Positions 53,264 to 63,049 of a stretch of 64,000 nt of DNA are shown here, one piece after another. The DNA lies in contig OZ245025.1 in assembly GCA_965223465.1 (NCBI GenBank), forward strand, positions 62,001 to 126,000, written 5' to 3'. Below the pieces are notes generated by a model. The model saw only the letters and a program-made list of their open reading frames with translations. It did no database searches and was not told where the DNA came from. The DNA comes from JAAELZ01 sp965223465 (lineage in GTDB: Bacteria > Pseudomonadota > Gammaproteobacteria > Arenicellales > Poriferihabitantaceae). Numbering within the stretch: position 1 is the first letter of the stretch; each line of letters starts with the position of its first letter. Position numbers and translations under genes: made by a program.

Positions 53264-53489
53264 TAGTTAGGAGGTGCACAGGGAATGCCTCTAATACTTT
53301 TAGCTAAAAATTGTGCAATGACTAAGTACATTAAGTTCAATTTATGAAAATCTTTAAATCGGGTGATCAAATACGATTCAATCGCGGCTTGGCGAACCGA
53401 CTTTATATTGCTTTCGAACCAAGCTGGGTATCTAAACTAACACATTAGTGCCTCTAATTTAAGCGCTGTCTAGGGGTGTAGAGCAATAC

Positions 53490-54383
53490 TTATCGAGTAA
53501 ACATCACGCCTATTCCCACCACGACTAGTATCGCACCCAGCCAGGCACCAAGTGCGGGGCGTTGGCGGGTTTTGAGCCAGATGATGGGTAACATCAGCAC
53601 CGCCTGGGTCGAAGACAAGATTGAGGCAATACCGATATCGCCTATAGAAAAAGCATAAAGCAATAAAGACATACCGATTCCAATCGCCAGAACACCATTA
53701 AAGGCGGATAATGCCCAGTGTTTTATCGTGACAGTGGTGGCAGGTTCGATGTTTCTAATGGGTAACATGATGGTTAGAAATAGCGCCGAGACACCAACTC
53801 GAAGCGTGGATACCATCATCGGGTTTGCGCCGCTGTCCAGCACGGGTTTGATAATAAGCGCCCCGATGGATTGGCCAAGTGCGGCCATCAGGCCGAATCC
53901 CACACCTATTAAAAGTTTGCCTTCGGTACTTTCCCAGCGGTGCAGATCATCTTCTTTGACTTTGGGTCGTCCCCACATGATAGCTGCTAAAACACCAGAA
54001 AACACCAGAACTACCCCCAGCAAGCCATTGAAATTTAGTCTTTCACCCAGTATCAAAATACCCAGCGCCACACTGATCGGGGCATTACAGGCATACAGGA
54101 TTTGTGCTCTGCGCGGCCCCAGCCGCTTCATGGCACTGAACAGAAATGAATCCCCAATGGCGATACCGATAAAGCCAGACAACAAGATGACGCCCAGATC
54201 AGCAGATCGGAAGCTTTCCCACAAACCCGCGAGCGAAACAAAAGCCAACAGTACGAAGAAAACACCGACATTGCGCAGCCGATTGAAGGTGATTCCCCCG
54301 AGTTGTTTGCTAAGGTCACCCGCGAGTAAGGCCGCAAAAGTCCAACAAAGGGCTGCGCCTAGGGCGGCGAATTCATATAGCAT
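53490..54383 (-). CDS. EamA/DMT-family transporter
   Basis: A 297-residue inner-membrane protein of two EamA repeats with about ten membrane segments. The first repeat begins EFAALGAALCWTFAALLAG. The second contains GVGFGLMAALGQSIGALIIKP. Members export metabolites or amino acids; substrate unknown. It lies downstream of the ABC-F gene on the same strand. Confidence 0.9.
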   Translation of the reverse strand: MLYEFAALGAALCWTFAALLAGDLSKQLGGITFNRLRNVGVFFVLLAFVSLAGLWESFRSADLGVILLSGFIGIAIGDSFLFSAMKRLGPRRAQILYACNAPISVALGILILGERLNFNGLLGVVLVFSGVLAAIMWGRPKVKEDDLHRWESTEGKLLIGVGFGLMAALGQSIGALIIKPVLDSGANPMMVSTLRVGVSALFLTIMLPIRNIEPATTVTIKHWALSAFNGVLAIGIGMSLLLYAFSIGDIGIASILSSTQAVLMLPIIWLKTRQRPALGAWLGAILVVVGIGVMFTR

Positions 54384-54443
54384 GAGGCATATCGCGAGGT
54401 GAGCGAGCTATTTCAATACACAGTAAATACGACTGGTCAGTAC

Positions 54444-56039
54444 TTATTCCGCGGTTTGATTCGCAAGATAGGTTTCGTAATCGCCCATGAAGTGCGTTAT
54501 ACCGGTTGTCTTCATATCAATAATTTGGGTGGCTAGCGAAGACACAAACTGACGATCATGGCTGACAAAAACAAGCGTGCCTGGGAAATTCTCGAGCGCC
54601 ATATTGAGTGATTCGATCGATTCCATGTCCAGATGATTGGTCGGTTCATCCATTACTAATATATTGTGTTTATGCATCATCAGCCGACCAAATATCATGC
54701 GGCCTTGTTCGCCCCCGGATAGTACATTCACTTTCTTTTTAATGTCGTCTTTGGAAAACAGCATGCGCCCTAAGGCGCTGCGAACGGCTTGTTCATCGTC
54801 ACCTTCCTGCATATGTTTTGCCATCCAGTCAAATACACTAATATCGCTTTCGAACTCATCGGCGTGGTCTTGTGCATAATAGCCAATATCCGCGTTTTCT
54901 GACCATTTCACCTGGCCGGATTTAGGCGCCATATTCCCCATCAGCGTTTCCAGTAGCGTGGTTTTCCCGATGCCATTCGGGCCAATGATCGCGATACGCT
55001 CACCGGCCTCTAGCATTAGATTAAGATCACTAAATAAAGGCGCTTCATTGGCATAGGCCTGGGAGAGTTTCTCGACTTGTAAGGCTAGCCGATGCAGCTT
55101 CTTGTTCTGTTCGAATCGAATATAAGGATTAACCCGACTCGAAGCTTTCACCTCTTCCAGCTGAATTTTGTCGATCTGCCGGGCCCGTGATGTGGCTTGT
55201 CTGGCCTTGGAGGCATTGGCAGAAAAACGAGCAACAAATGCTTTTAATTCCTTTATTTGCGCCGCTTTCTTAGCATTGTCTGCGAGCATACGTGCACGTG
55301 CTTGCGTCGCGGCGAGCATGTATTCGTCGTAGTTTCCGGGAAAAATGCGCAGCGCACCATAATCCAGATCGGCCATATGTGTGCAAACGCTATTGAGAAA
55401 ATGCCGATCATGCGAAATGATAATCATGGTACTCTTGCGCTGGTTCAATACGTCCTCCAGCCAACGGATGGTGTTGATATCCAGATTGTTTGTTGGTTCG
55501 TCCAGCAGCAGGATGTCCGGATCTGAGAAAAGCGCTTGAGCGAGTAGCACGCGCAATTTTAAACCAGGCGGAATTTCACTCATCAGGCCAAAATGGCTGG
55601 CTTCTTCGATCTCCAGCCCCAGCAGTAGTTCTCCAGCACGCGCTTCAGCGGTATAGCCATCCAGCTCGCCAAACTCGACTTCCAGGTCGGCCACTTGCAT
55701 GCCTTCTTCTTCACTCATTTTGGGGAGTGCATAGATGCGGTCACGTTCTGCTTTTACCTCCCATAAACGCTCATTTCCCATGATCACCGCGTCAATTACC
55801 CTATGCGCTTCATAGGCAAACTGATCCTGGCGCAATTTACCCAATCTCTCGTTCTCGCTGATGGTGACGCTGCCAGAGGTTGGGTTTAAATCACCGCCCA
55901 GAATTTTCATGAGCGTAGACTTGCCAGAACCATTGGCACCGATCAATCCATAACGCATGCCTTCGTCAAACTTTACGGAAACATCTTCAAACAGCGGTTT
56001 AGGGCCAAATTGAATCGTAATATTTGAGGTCGAAAACAA
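54444..56039 (-). CDS. ybiT: ABC-F ATPase, YbiT-like
   Basis: A 531-residue soluble ABC-F protein (E. coli YbiT has 530). There are two ABC domains with Walker A GANGSGKST near residue 35 and GPNGIGKTT near 350. Signatures include LSGGEQGRMIF in the second half, and a lysine-rich linker (AKKAAQIKELKAFVARFSA) between the domains contacts the ribosomal E site. ABC-F proteins act on translation, relieving stalls. It has no membrane domain. Confidence 0.94.
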   Translation of the reverse strand: MFSTSNITIQFGPKPLFEDVSVKFDEGMRYGLIGANGSGKSTLMKILGGDLNPTSGSVTISENERLGKLRQDQFAYEAHRVIDAVIMGNERLWEVKAERDRIYALPKMSEEEGMQVADLEVEFGELDGYTAEARAGELLLGLEIEEASHFGLMSEIPPGLKLRVLLAQALFSDPDILLLDEPTNNLDINTIRWLEDVLNQRKSTMIIISHDRHFLNSVCTHMADLDYGALRIFPGNYDEYMLAATQARARMLADNAKKAAQIKELKAFVARFSANASKARQATSRARQIDKIQLEEVKASSRVNPYIRFEQNKKLHRLALQVEKLSQAYANEAPLFSDLNLMLEAGERIAIIGPNGIGKTTLLETLMGNMAPKSGQVKWSENADIGYYAQDHADEFESDISVFDWMAKHMQEGDDEQAVRSALGRMLFSKDDIKKKVNVLSGGEQGRMIFGRLMMHKHNILVMDEPTNHLDMESIESLNMALENFPGTLVFVSHDRQFVSSLATQIIDMKTTGITHFMGDYETYLANQTAE

Positions 56040-56204
56040 AGTGCTGTCCTGAGTGATAAAAAGGCGTTGGATTATGGCATAAACCTGGTCAGCGACGACA
56101 TCCCAAAATTCATATTCGGGACGCCGGTTAGATCATGATACGCGAGCACTTTACGGCATTCCGTGCTATGATTATTTTAGGAAATCGAAATAGTCATTGA
56201 GTAT

Positions 56205-57548
56205 ATGCAGATGAAATTAGTACGGAGTTTGGTTACACCAATAGTTTTGGGGCTGATCGCGAATAAAGCGCAAGCGATTGAATTACAAGATAAGGTTTCT
56301 GTCGGGATTAAGCAGAGTATCGCGGCAATTCAATACCAAGTGTCACCAGAACAAAGTTATTTATCCCTCAATCAAAATAGACGGCTTACCGCAGCGCAAG
56401 GGATATCATTTGATACAGTTATATCCCAGCTCGGTATTTCTGAAAATACCCATCTGAGTGGTTTTACGCGGCTGAACGATGACGAGCAACAACTCGCTGT
56501 TGGATTACGGCTTGGTGGGAGTGAACTACATATCATGACGGGCCGAGGCCTTGGGTTTAGCCGGCTCAGCAATCAATATGCCGATCTTGATCCGTACTAT
56601 TTTCATGGTGGGACGACTGCCGAGTATCAGTTTAATGGGGTTGAGTTTGCTCGTCAGTTCGGGCCGAAGACCAACTTACGTTTTGGCCAAGCGCGCATTC
56701 GCGCACAGCATCTCGAAGATCGCACAACGAACTACATAGGGGGGCGTATCGGTAAACTCAACGCGCATTATATGCAGGTAAATCGGGGTGGGGATAAAGC
56801 CGGGGAGGCGTTGAATCTTGGCTTTGAATCGAGTCTGGGAAGCGCTGATTGGTCGATGCTGAAACAAGCAGCGGGCGGTGAGATTCAGCAGTTTTCATTT
56901 TCGTTTAAGCCGATAAAGCGCAACCGGTATCGTCTTGCTTTAAGTAACCGACATAACCCCTTGATTGATGATAATGATAGTTATCGTCTAATGCTTGGCT
57001 TCAGTCGACCATTGGGTCAATTTCGGATGGGTGCCGCCGAGTCCGCCACCAGTGAAGAAGATGCAACCAGATCAAATTCCAGACGCAATAACATGATCAT
57101 TGGGGGCAGTGCGGTGGTGGCCGCACTGGTTTTAAGTTCAGGTTCAGATGATCAGGACAGTAACCCACGGCTGGAAGAGCAACATGCTGCTGCACGCCAG
57201 GCGCTGAACAAAATAAACCCGGTTTCGGTGCGAATTAATCGCGAGCATGGTGGGTGGGTTTATCTCGCCCCCGATGGACGCTATACTTATACCAACCCAG
57301 TGCAGGGTGATGTAGCCAGCGTACAAATCCCTTTATCACTTATCCCCAGTGGAGGCGTACCGAAAGCCTCATATCATACCCATGGCGGGCCAGATCCACG
57401 CTATTTAAATGAACAGTTTTCTCCCACAGATATCGCGTCAGATAACGCATTTGGGGTCGATGGGTATTTGGGGACGCCAGCAGGGAACTTTCTCTATCAT
57501 AAAAAAGGCTCTAGCAAAACAATTCGTCTCGGGCGCATCGCAAATTGA
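56205..57548 (+). CDS. exported barrel-like protein with C-terminal DUF4329 domain
   Basis: A 447-residue protein with a signal peptide cleaved after KAQA. Residues about 25-275 have alternating, aromatic-ended strands and frequent turns, as in an outer-membrane beta-barrel or autotransporter-like region. A hydrophobic segment (NNMIIGGSAVVAALVLSSG) follows. The last 130 residues match DUF4329: QALNKINPVSVRINREHGGW, YTYTNPVQGD, ASYHTHGGPDPRY and FSPTDIASD. DUF4329 is common at the C-terminal tip of Rhs and other secreted toxins and may be a JAB-like hydrolase. The next gene overlaps it by one base. Confidence 0.75.
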   Translation: MQMKLVRSLVTPIVLGLIANKAQAIELQDKVSVGIKQSIAAIQYQVSPEQSYLSLNQNRRLTAAQGISFDTVISQLGISENTHLSGFTRLNDDEQQLAVGLRLGGSELHIMTGRGLGFSRLSNQYADLDPYYFHGGTTAEYQFNGVEFARQFGPKTNLRFGQARIRAQHLEDRTTNYIGGRIGKLNAHYMQVNRGGDKAGEALNLGFESSLGSADWSMLKQAAGGEIQQFSFSFKPIKRNRYRLALSNRHNPLIDDNDSYRLMLGFSRPLGQFRMGAAESATSEEDATRSNSRRNNMIIGGSAVVAALVLSSGSDDQDSNPRLEEQHAAARQALNKINPVSVRINREHGGWVYLAPDGRYTYTNPVQGDVASVQIPLSLIPSGGVPKASYHTHGGPDPRYLNEQFSPTDIASDNAFGVDGYLGTPAGNFLYHKKGSSKTIRLGRIAN

Positions 57549-58030
57549 TGGCTCAGCAACGACAAACCAGATGGCTGTTATGGGGGACGATTAGCTTTTT
57601 GATGGGCTGTGAAACCATGGCGGAACCGGCCGATAAGTTAACCCAGATGTCGATTGGGCACGTCATGCAGCAAGCAGGAAATTGTACCTTGGGGGATGGA
57701 TATGTATGCCAACCTTTGGATGAGATGACGATTATTACAAATCCATCTAACTTGACACCAGGCGTTTATTTACAAGCGTGGACAACAGCATATGCAGATT
57801 TTCAGGCGTTGAATGCGCTAACAGACGAGCAGAAAAATCTAAAGCACTACAGAATTGGATTTGCCGAAAACCAGCAGAATTATTTAGTGGTATTTAGCGC
57901 CTTATTACTGCCACAAATCAATGCAACGGGGGAAACCGAAGGTTTGTTGCGCACCACCTTGGGGAAATCGATGCGCTATGAACTCGATAAACAGACGCTG
58001 AGTGTCGTTTCGCGAAAATACTACAAGTGA
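57548..58030 (+). CDS. putative lipoprotein coupled to the DUF4329 gene
   Basis: A 160-residue protein with an N-terminal signal and lipobox-like LMGC (acylated Cys near residue 20). The mature part is unrecognised, with two further cysteines (NCTLG and YVCQP). Its ATG uses the last base of the previous stop codon. Tight coupling to a toxin-like gene, together with envelope targeting, makes it a candidate immunity protein, but this is inference. Confidence 0.65.
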   Translation: MAQQRQTRWLLWGTISFLMGCETMAEPADKLTQMSIGHVMQQAGNCTLGDGYVCQPLDEMTIITNPSNLTPGVYLQAWTTAYADFQALNALTDEQKNLKHYRIGFAENQQNYLVVFSALLLPQINATGETEGLLRTTLGKSMRYELDKQTLSVVSRKYYK

Positions 58031-58032
58031 GG

Positions 58033-58893
58033 TTATTTTTTATCGCGTTTAGATAACACGCTTACCAACAACATACCGTCTTCGGGGTGCAAGGGATGTT
58101 TTTGCGGTACAACGTAGGATTGTACCTTGCCGCGCAATGCCGCCACGTTGTTTAAATCCTGACTCTCAGCGGAAATTAACCAGTCCTTATCACGCCCACG
58201 TCGATCTTCCCGTACCACTGCGATATACTCAATATTCGGGTGAGGTTGATGATTGAGCCAGTGTAAAACTGTCGGGTTGCGTTCGCTCGGTGGAGTGAAA
58301 TCCCGCACCAATGGACGCGAACGGCGCACCGTATTGTACAGCCTTCCCCCGAACATGCTGCGCACCGCATCGATGGGGGCAAAAATGGGATCGGTTAATT
58401 CCAGCGCATCGATTGCGCGTGTGGTTCCTAGGTTGGGTGCTGCGATACTTACCAGGCGCACCACTTCGGGTGCGTAATATTCTACCAGCCACAAACGTGC
58501 TGCTAATGCGCCCGCAGAATGCCCGATCAATGTGATCTCTTCATTTGGCCGCATTTGTAATACCATCTCCATCGCCCTGTTTAATTGGTCTGCTTGCTCG
58601 TCTAGCGGTCGCATCCAGGGCATATCAATCACAAAACTAATGTTTTCTGCCTGGTCTAAAGTTAGACGTCGCATAGGGTCGGGGTAAAAGCTTTGGGTGT
58701 CGGGAATAATTAATCCACCTCGCTGCCAACCTTCATCTTCCAGGATATCATTGATATGACTGTCTTCCCAGGATAGTGGAGAGCCCATATAACCATGGAC
58801 GAGTACGAGGACATCTGCTTTCACGTTGTGCGCTAGGCCAAGCATAGCCAGCGCGACGAGATGGGTTAAGAATTGTTTTTGGCGTTGCATCAT
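58033..58893 (-). CDS. exported alpha/beta hydrolase, lipase/PGAP1-like
   Basis: A 286-residue protein with a signal peptide (cleaved near NVKA). The fold begins VLVLVHGYMGSP (oxyanion loop) and has the nucleophile elbow GHSAGA. The acid is probably in the later Asp-rich region, and the His may be that in KHPLHPEDG. Similar proteins are periplasmic lipases or esterases. It converges with the DUF4329 operon, three bases between the stops. Confidence 0.8.
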   Translation of the reverse strand: MMQRQKQFLTHLVALAMLGLAHNVKADVLVLVHGYMGSPLSWEDSHINDILEDEGWQRGGLIIPDTQSFYPDPMRRLTLDQAENISFVIDMPWMRPLDEQADQLNRAMEMVLQMRPNEEITLIGHSAGALAARLWLVEYYAPEVVRLVSIAAPNLGTTRAIDALELTDPIFAPIDAVRSMFGGRLYNTVRRSRPLVRDFTPPSERNPTVLHWLNHQPHPNIEYIAVVREDRRGRDKDWLISAESQDLNNVAALRGKVQSYVVPQKHPLHPEDGMLLVSVLSKRDKK

Positions 58894-59186
58894 ATTTGTT
58901 AAATCTACGGATGGATCACATCTATCAAGTATGCCAGATTCTTAAGCACAGCGAATCTAAGAGCGGTATATTTCTGTCATCAGCAATGGCACCCGAACGA
59001 TTTGATTGGGTCAATTTTTAGTCATTAGTCATTTTTTTTCAAATAGCGCTGGTGGTTTATGTTCGAACTCGGATTCATATGCTGAATATTTATCGTGCAC
59101 CGCAAATTGTTGCTGAGAAATCAGCATAATTTGGGTATCCTACGCGCTCTTTGCCAATAGCCTATATATACAGAGTCAACTGAGTT
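58894..59186. other. 293-base gap before prfB
   Basis: It contains the divergent promoters of the hydrolase and prfB. No gene, tRNA or distinct hairpin was found. Confidence 0.5.
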
Positions 59187-60282
59187 ATGGAGCTGAACGA
59201 AATTCAGTCACGCCTGCGCGATTCAAGCGAGCGAATAGCCACGCTCAGGGGGTATCTTTGACTACGATACTAAACGCGAACGTCTGGAAGAAATTGATAT
59301 GCACCTCGAAGATGCCGCCGTTTGGGATAATCCAAAAGAGGCGCAGGCACTGGGTAAAGAAAAATCCGAGCTGGAAAATATTGTCCTTAAGTTAGATGAG
59401 CTTGGGCAGGCAACGGCTGATTCATTGGAGTTACTCGAGCTGGCTAAAATGGAGGATGATGAGGCGACATTGGAACAAATAGGCGCCGACTCATTCAGCA
59501 TTCTAAATGGGGTGGAGGTACTAGAGTTTCGCCGTATGTTCTCCGGTGAGGCAGATGCGAATAACGCTTTTTTAGATATTCAATCCGGTTCAGGTGGGAC
59601 TGAAGCGCAGGATTGGGCTGAAATGTTGTTACGTATGTATTTACGTTGGGGCGAGGCCCAGGGCTATCAGGTGGAATTGATCGAAAAATCACCCGGTGAT
59701 GTGGCTGGCATTAAAAGCGCGACGATTAAGTTCGTTGGTGAATACGCCTATGGTTATTTACGCACCGAATTAGGTGTGCATCGTCTGGTGCGTAAAAGCC
59801 CTTTTGACTCGGGTAATAGACGACATACTTCGTTTGCGGGTGTCTACGTCTACCCCGAGATCGACGATAGCTTTGAGATAGAAATCAATCCAGCCGATTT
59901 ACGCATCGATACTTATCGCGCGAGTGGCGCGGGTGGCCAGCATGTGAATAAAACTGAATCGGCGATTCGCATTACGCATGAACCCAGCGGTATTGTGGTG
60001 CAGTGCCAAAATGATCGTTCGCAGCATCGCAATCGGGATTCAGCCATGGCCATGCTCAAGGCGCGTTTATACGAAAAAGAAATGCAAAGTAGGCGTGATA
60101 CGCAACAAGCGACCGAAGATGAAAAATCAGATATCGGCTGGGGAAGTCAGATTCGCTCATACGTATTGGATCAATCTCGGATTAAAGATTTACGTACCGG
60201 GGTGGAAACCGGCAACACCCAGGCCGTACTCGATGGCAGCTTAAACCAGTTTATTGAAGCCAGCTTGAAACAAGGATTGTAA
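59187..60282 (+). CDS. prfB: peptide chain release factor 2 (programmed +1 frameshift)
   Basis: RF2 recognises UGA and UAA stop codons. The reading starts at the ATG at 59187 and meets an in-frame TGA at 59259, codon 25. There AGGGGGTATCTTTGAC gives the classic shift site: the internal Shine-Dalgarno AGGGGG, the slippery CTT, then TGA-C. After a +1 shift the frame runs to 60282, giving 364 residues (E. coli 365). The stop-recognition tripeptide SPF is in RKSPFDSG, and the catalytic GGQ is in GAGGQHVNKTES. The shift autoregulates RF2 level. It lies 34 bases before lysS, as in E. coli. Confidence 0.98.
59246..59262 (+). promoter_or_regulatory. prfB recoding site
   Basis: AGGGGGTATCTTTGAC combines an internal Shine-Dalgarno, the CTT slip codon and the TGA stop at 59259-59261, with the new frame beginning GAC. 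Confidence 0.96.
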
Positions 60283-60316
60283 ACACATACAAATTCCAAA
60301 TATAGAGAACGATTGA

Positions 60317-61798
60317 ATGACGGAAGAACATGATCAACTAGCACAACGTCTGGCCAAATTAGAGCAGATAAAAGTTGTGCGTAATGCCTATCCTAACGAT
60401 TTCAAACCAGATGCTGATGCTGGCTCGCTGGCGGATCAATATGGTGAAAAAACCAAGGAAGCGTTGGCTGAGGTTGCAATCGAAGTCTGTGTTGCGGGGC
60501 GCATTATGACACGTCGCATTATGGGCAAGGCCAGCTTCGTGACTATTCAGGATAGGAGTGGGCGAATTCAGCTTTTCCTGCAGCGAGATGCTTTGGGTGA
60601 GGAGAAATATAGCGAATTCAAGCATTACGACATTGGCGACATTATCGGGGTGCGCGGTACTTTGTTTAAAACGCGGACCGATGAGCTTTCGGTTCGCGTT
60701 AGTGAATTACAATTACTAACCAAAGCTTTGCGTCCATTACCTGAGAAATTCCACGGCTTGACCGACGCAGAAATGCGTTATCGGCAACGCTATGTTGATT
60801 TGATTATGAATCAGGAATCGCGTGACTTATTCAAAACGCGTGCGGCGACGATTCAATACATACGTGAATATATGGTTGGGCAGCAATTCTTAGAAGTTGA
60901 AACGCCGATGATGCAGCCGATTCCGGGCGGTGCGGTGGCGCGTCCGTTTGAAACACATCATAACGCATTGGATATGCCCCTGTTTTTGCGTATTGCGCCG
61001 GAGTTGTACTTAAAGCGGTTGGTGGTGGGAGGGCTGGAACGCGTATTTGAGATCAATCGCAGTTTTCGAAATGAAGGTGTAAGTACGCGACATAACCCGG
61101 AATTCACCATGCTGGAGTTCTATCAGGCCTATGCGACCTATGAAGACTTGATGGATTTAACCGAAGATATGCTACGCGGTCTGGTGAAGAAAATTAACGG
61201 TAGCATGGAGCTTGAATATCAAGGTGAACAACTTGATTTTCACAGCCCATTTGCGCGTATGACTTTGCTGGAATCCATAACGCAGTATCATCCCGATCTG
61301 ACACGCGACAAACTTGATACATTGGAAGCCGCGTGCAACACGGCGAAAGCCTTAAACATTGAGATCAAACCGGGGTATGGCCTGGGAAAGGTGCAAACCG
61401 AAATTTTTGAAACAACGGTAGAACATCGCCTGGTCCAGCCCACCTATATCACCGAGTATCCAGTGGAAGTCTCGCCGCTTTCCAGACGCAATGACGAACG
61501 CACCGAGTTTGCCGATCGATTTGAGTTTTTCGCGGCGGGTAGAGAACTGGCCAACGGCTTTTCCGAGCTAAACGATCCAATTGATCAAGCCGACCGTTTC
61601 CGCGCGCAGGTGGCGGAAAAAGAAGCGGGAGATAGCGAGGCCATGCATTATGATGCGGATTATATCCGCGCGCTGGAATATGGTATGCCGCCCACGGCAG
61701 GCGAAGGTATTGGTATTGATCGCCTGGTGATGCTTTTAACCAATAGCGCATCGATACGCGAGGTACTGTTGTTTCCTTTGATGCGCCCGGAAGCCTGA
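60317..61798 (+). CDS. lysS: lysyl-tRNA synthetase (class II)
   Basis: A 493-residue synthetase. The N-terminal OB-fold (about residues 55-150, GRIMTRRIMGKASFVTIQD) binds the anticodon. The class II core has motif 2 FEINRSFRNEGVSTRHNPEFTMLE and motif 3 GIGIDRLVML. It follows prfB, the classical gammaproteobacterial pair. Confidence 0.98.
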   Translation: MTEEHDQLAQRLAKLEQIKVVRNAYPNDFKPDADAGSLADQYGEKTKEALAEVAIEVCVAGRIMTRRIMGKASFVTIQDRSGRIQLFLQRDALGEEKYSEFKHYDIGDIIGVRGTLFKTRTDELSVRVSELQLLTKALRPLPEKFHGLTDAEMRYRQRYVDLIMNQESRDLFKTRAATIQYIREYMVGQQFLEVETPMMQPIPGGAVARPFETHHNALDMPLFLRIAPELYLKRLVVGGLERVFEINRSFRNEGVSTRHNPEFTMLEFYQAYATYEDLMDLTEDMLRGLVKKINGSMELEYQGEQLDFHSPFARMTLLESITQYHPDLTRDKLDTLEAACNTAKALNIEIKPGYGLGKVQTEIFETTVEHRLVQPTYITEYPVEVSPLSRRNDERTEFADRFEFFAAGRELANGFSELNDPIDQADRFRAQVAEKEAGDSEAMHYDADYIRALEYGMPPTAGEGIGIDRLVMLLTNSASIREVLLFPLMRPEA

Positions 61799-61801
61799 TT
61801 C

Positions 61802-63049
61802 GTGTTCAATTCCCTCGAACTGAATATTGGCTTGCGCTATACGCGCGCCAAACGACGCAATCATTTTATATCGTTCATTTCGTTTGTTTCCATGCTCGGA
61901 ATAGCGCTCGGTGTATGGGCGTTAATTACCGTGCTTTCAGTCATGAACGGTTTTCATAACGATCTGCGTGATCGTATTTTGGCGGTCGCGTCACATGCCA
62001 CGGTAAGTGAATATGGCGGTGCGCTGCAAGATTGGCAGACGGTTGATCAGGCGATTGGTCAAAACCCGGAGGTCACTGCCAGTGCGCCTTATGTGCTTGG
62101 CCAAGGTATGATTACGCGCTCCAACCAGGTGCATGGTGCTTTGTTGCGAGGAGTAGAACCCGCGCGCGAAAAACAAGTCTCGGAAGTATTAGATAATCTG
62201 CTTGAAGGGCAAGCTGAAAGCCTCAAGGCAGGTGCGTTTAGTATCATTATTGGTAAAACGCTGGCCAACCAGCTCGGTGCACAATTGGGCGATAAGCTTA
62301 CCGTGGTCGCGCCCAAAGGGCGGGTTACACCGGCTGGGTTACTGCCTCGTATGAAGCGCTTTACCTTGACGGGTATTTTCGAAATTGGCGCCTATCAATA
62401 CGATAGCGCGCTGGTATTAATGCATATCGATGACGCGGCCTTATTTTTAGGGTTAAAAGAGGGCATCAGCGGTATTCGCCTTGCGCTAAGCGATACCTTC
62501 GAGGCACCGCGCATTCGTCATGATTTGATCGATCAGACCGGCGGCCAATATCATATTCGTGACTGGACGCAAGATAACGTTAGTTTTTTCAGCGCGCTTA
62601 AAGTGGAAAAGCGGGTGATGTTTATTATTCTCGCGCTGATTATCATGGTGGCGGCATTTAATATTGTCTCCACTTTAGTCATGCTGGTAACCGATAAGCA
62701 AGCGGACATCGCCATATTGCGCACCCTTGGCATGGCGCCGGGTAGCGTGATGCGTGTGTTTATGGTGCAAGGCACCATTATAGGCGTGATTGGGACGCTC
62801 ATCGGCTCGGTGCTGGGCGTGATTACCGCGATCAATGTCGCCGATATCGTCGCCGTGGTTGAAAATGCATTCAATGTTGAGTTTTTCCCCAGTGATGTAT
62901 ATGTGATTAGCGGCTTTCCATCCGAAATGCACCTGAGTGACGTGCTCGGGGTGATTTTGATGTCTTTGGGGTTGAGCTTTTTAGCTACCATTTATCCAGC
63001 CTGGCGTGCATCCCAGCTCGATCCGGCGGAGGCTTTGCGCTATGAGTGA
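61802..63049 (+). CDS. lolC: lipoprotein-releasing ABC transporter permease LolC/E
   Basis: A 415-residue inner-membrane protein that extracts mature lipoproteins for LolA. One N-terminal membrane helix with GIALGVWALITVLSVMNGF is followed by a large periplasmic domain (about residues 45-265), then three helices at the C-terminus. The start is a GTG at 61802, four bases after lysS. It overlaps lolD by eight bases. A single LolC/E gene is visible, suggesting a LolF-like or homodimeric form, though a second copy may lie elsewhere. Confidence 0.94.
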   Translation: MFNSLELNIGLRYTRAKRRNHFISFISFVSMLGIALGVWALITVLSVMNGFHNDLRDRILAVASHATVSEYGGALQDWQTVDQAIGQNPEVTASAPYVLGQGMITRSNQVHGALLRGVEPAREKQVSEVLDNLLEGQAESLKAGAFSIIIGKTLANQLGAQLGDKLTVVAPKGRVTPAGLLPRMKRFTLTGIFEIGAYQYDSALVLMHIDDAALFLGLKEGISGIRLALSDTFEAPRIRHDLIDQTGGQYHIRDWTQDNVSFFSALKVEKRVMFIILALIIMVAAFNIVSTLVMLVTDKQADIAILRTLGMAPGSVMRVFMVQGTIIGVIGTLIGSVLGVITAINVADIVAVVENAFNVEFFPSDVYVISGFPSEMHLSDVLGVILMSLGLSFLATIYPAWRASQLDPAEALRYE

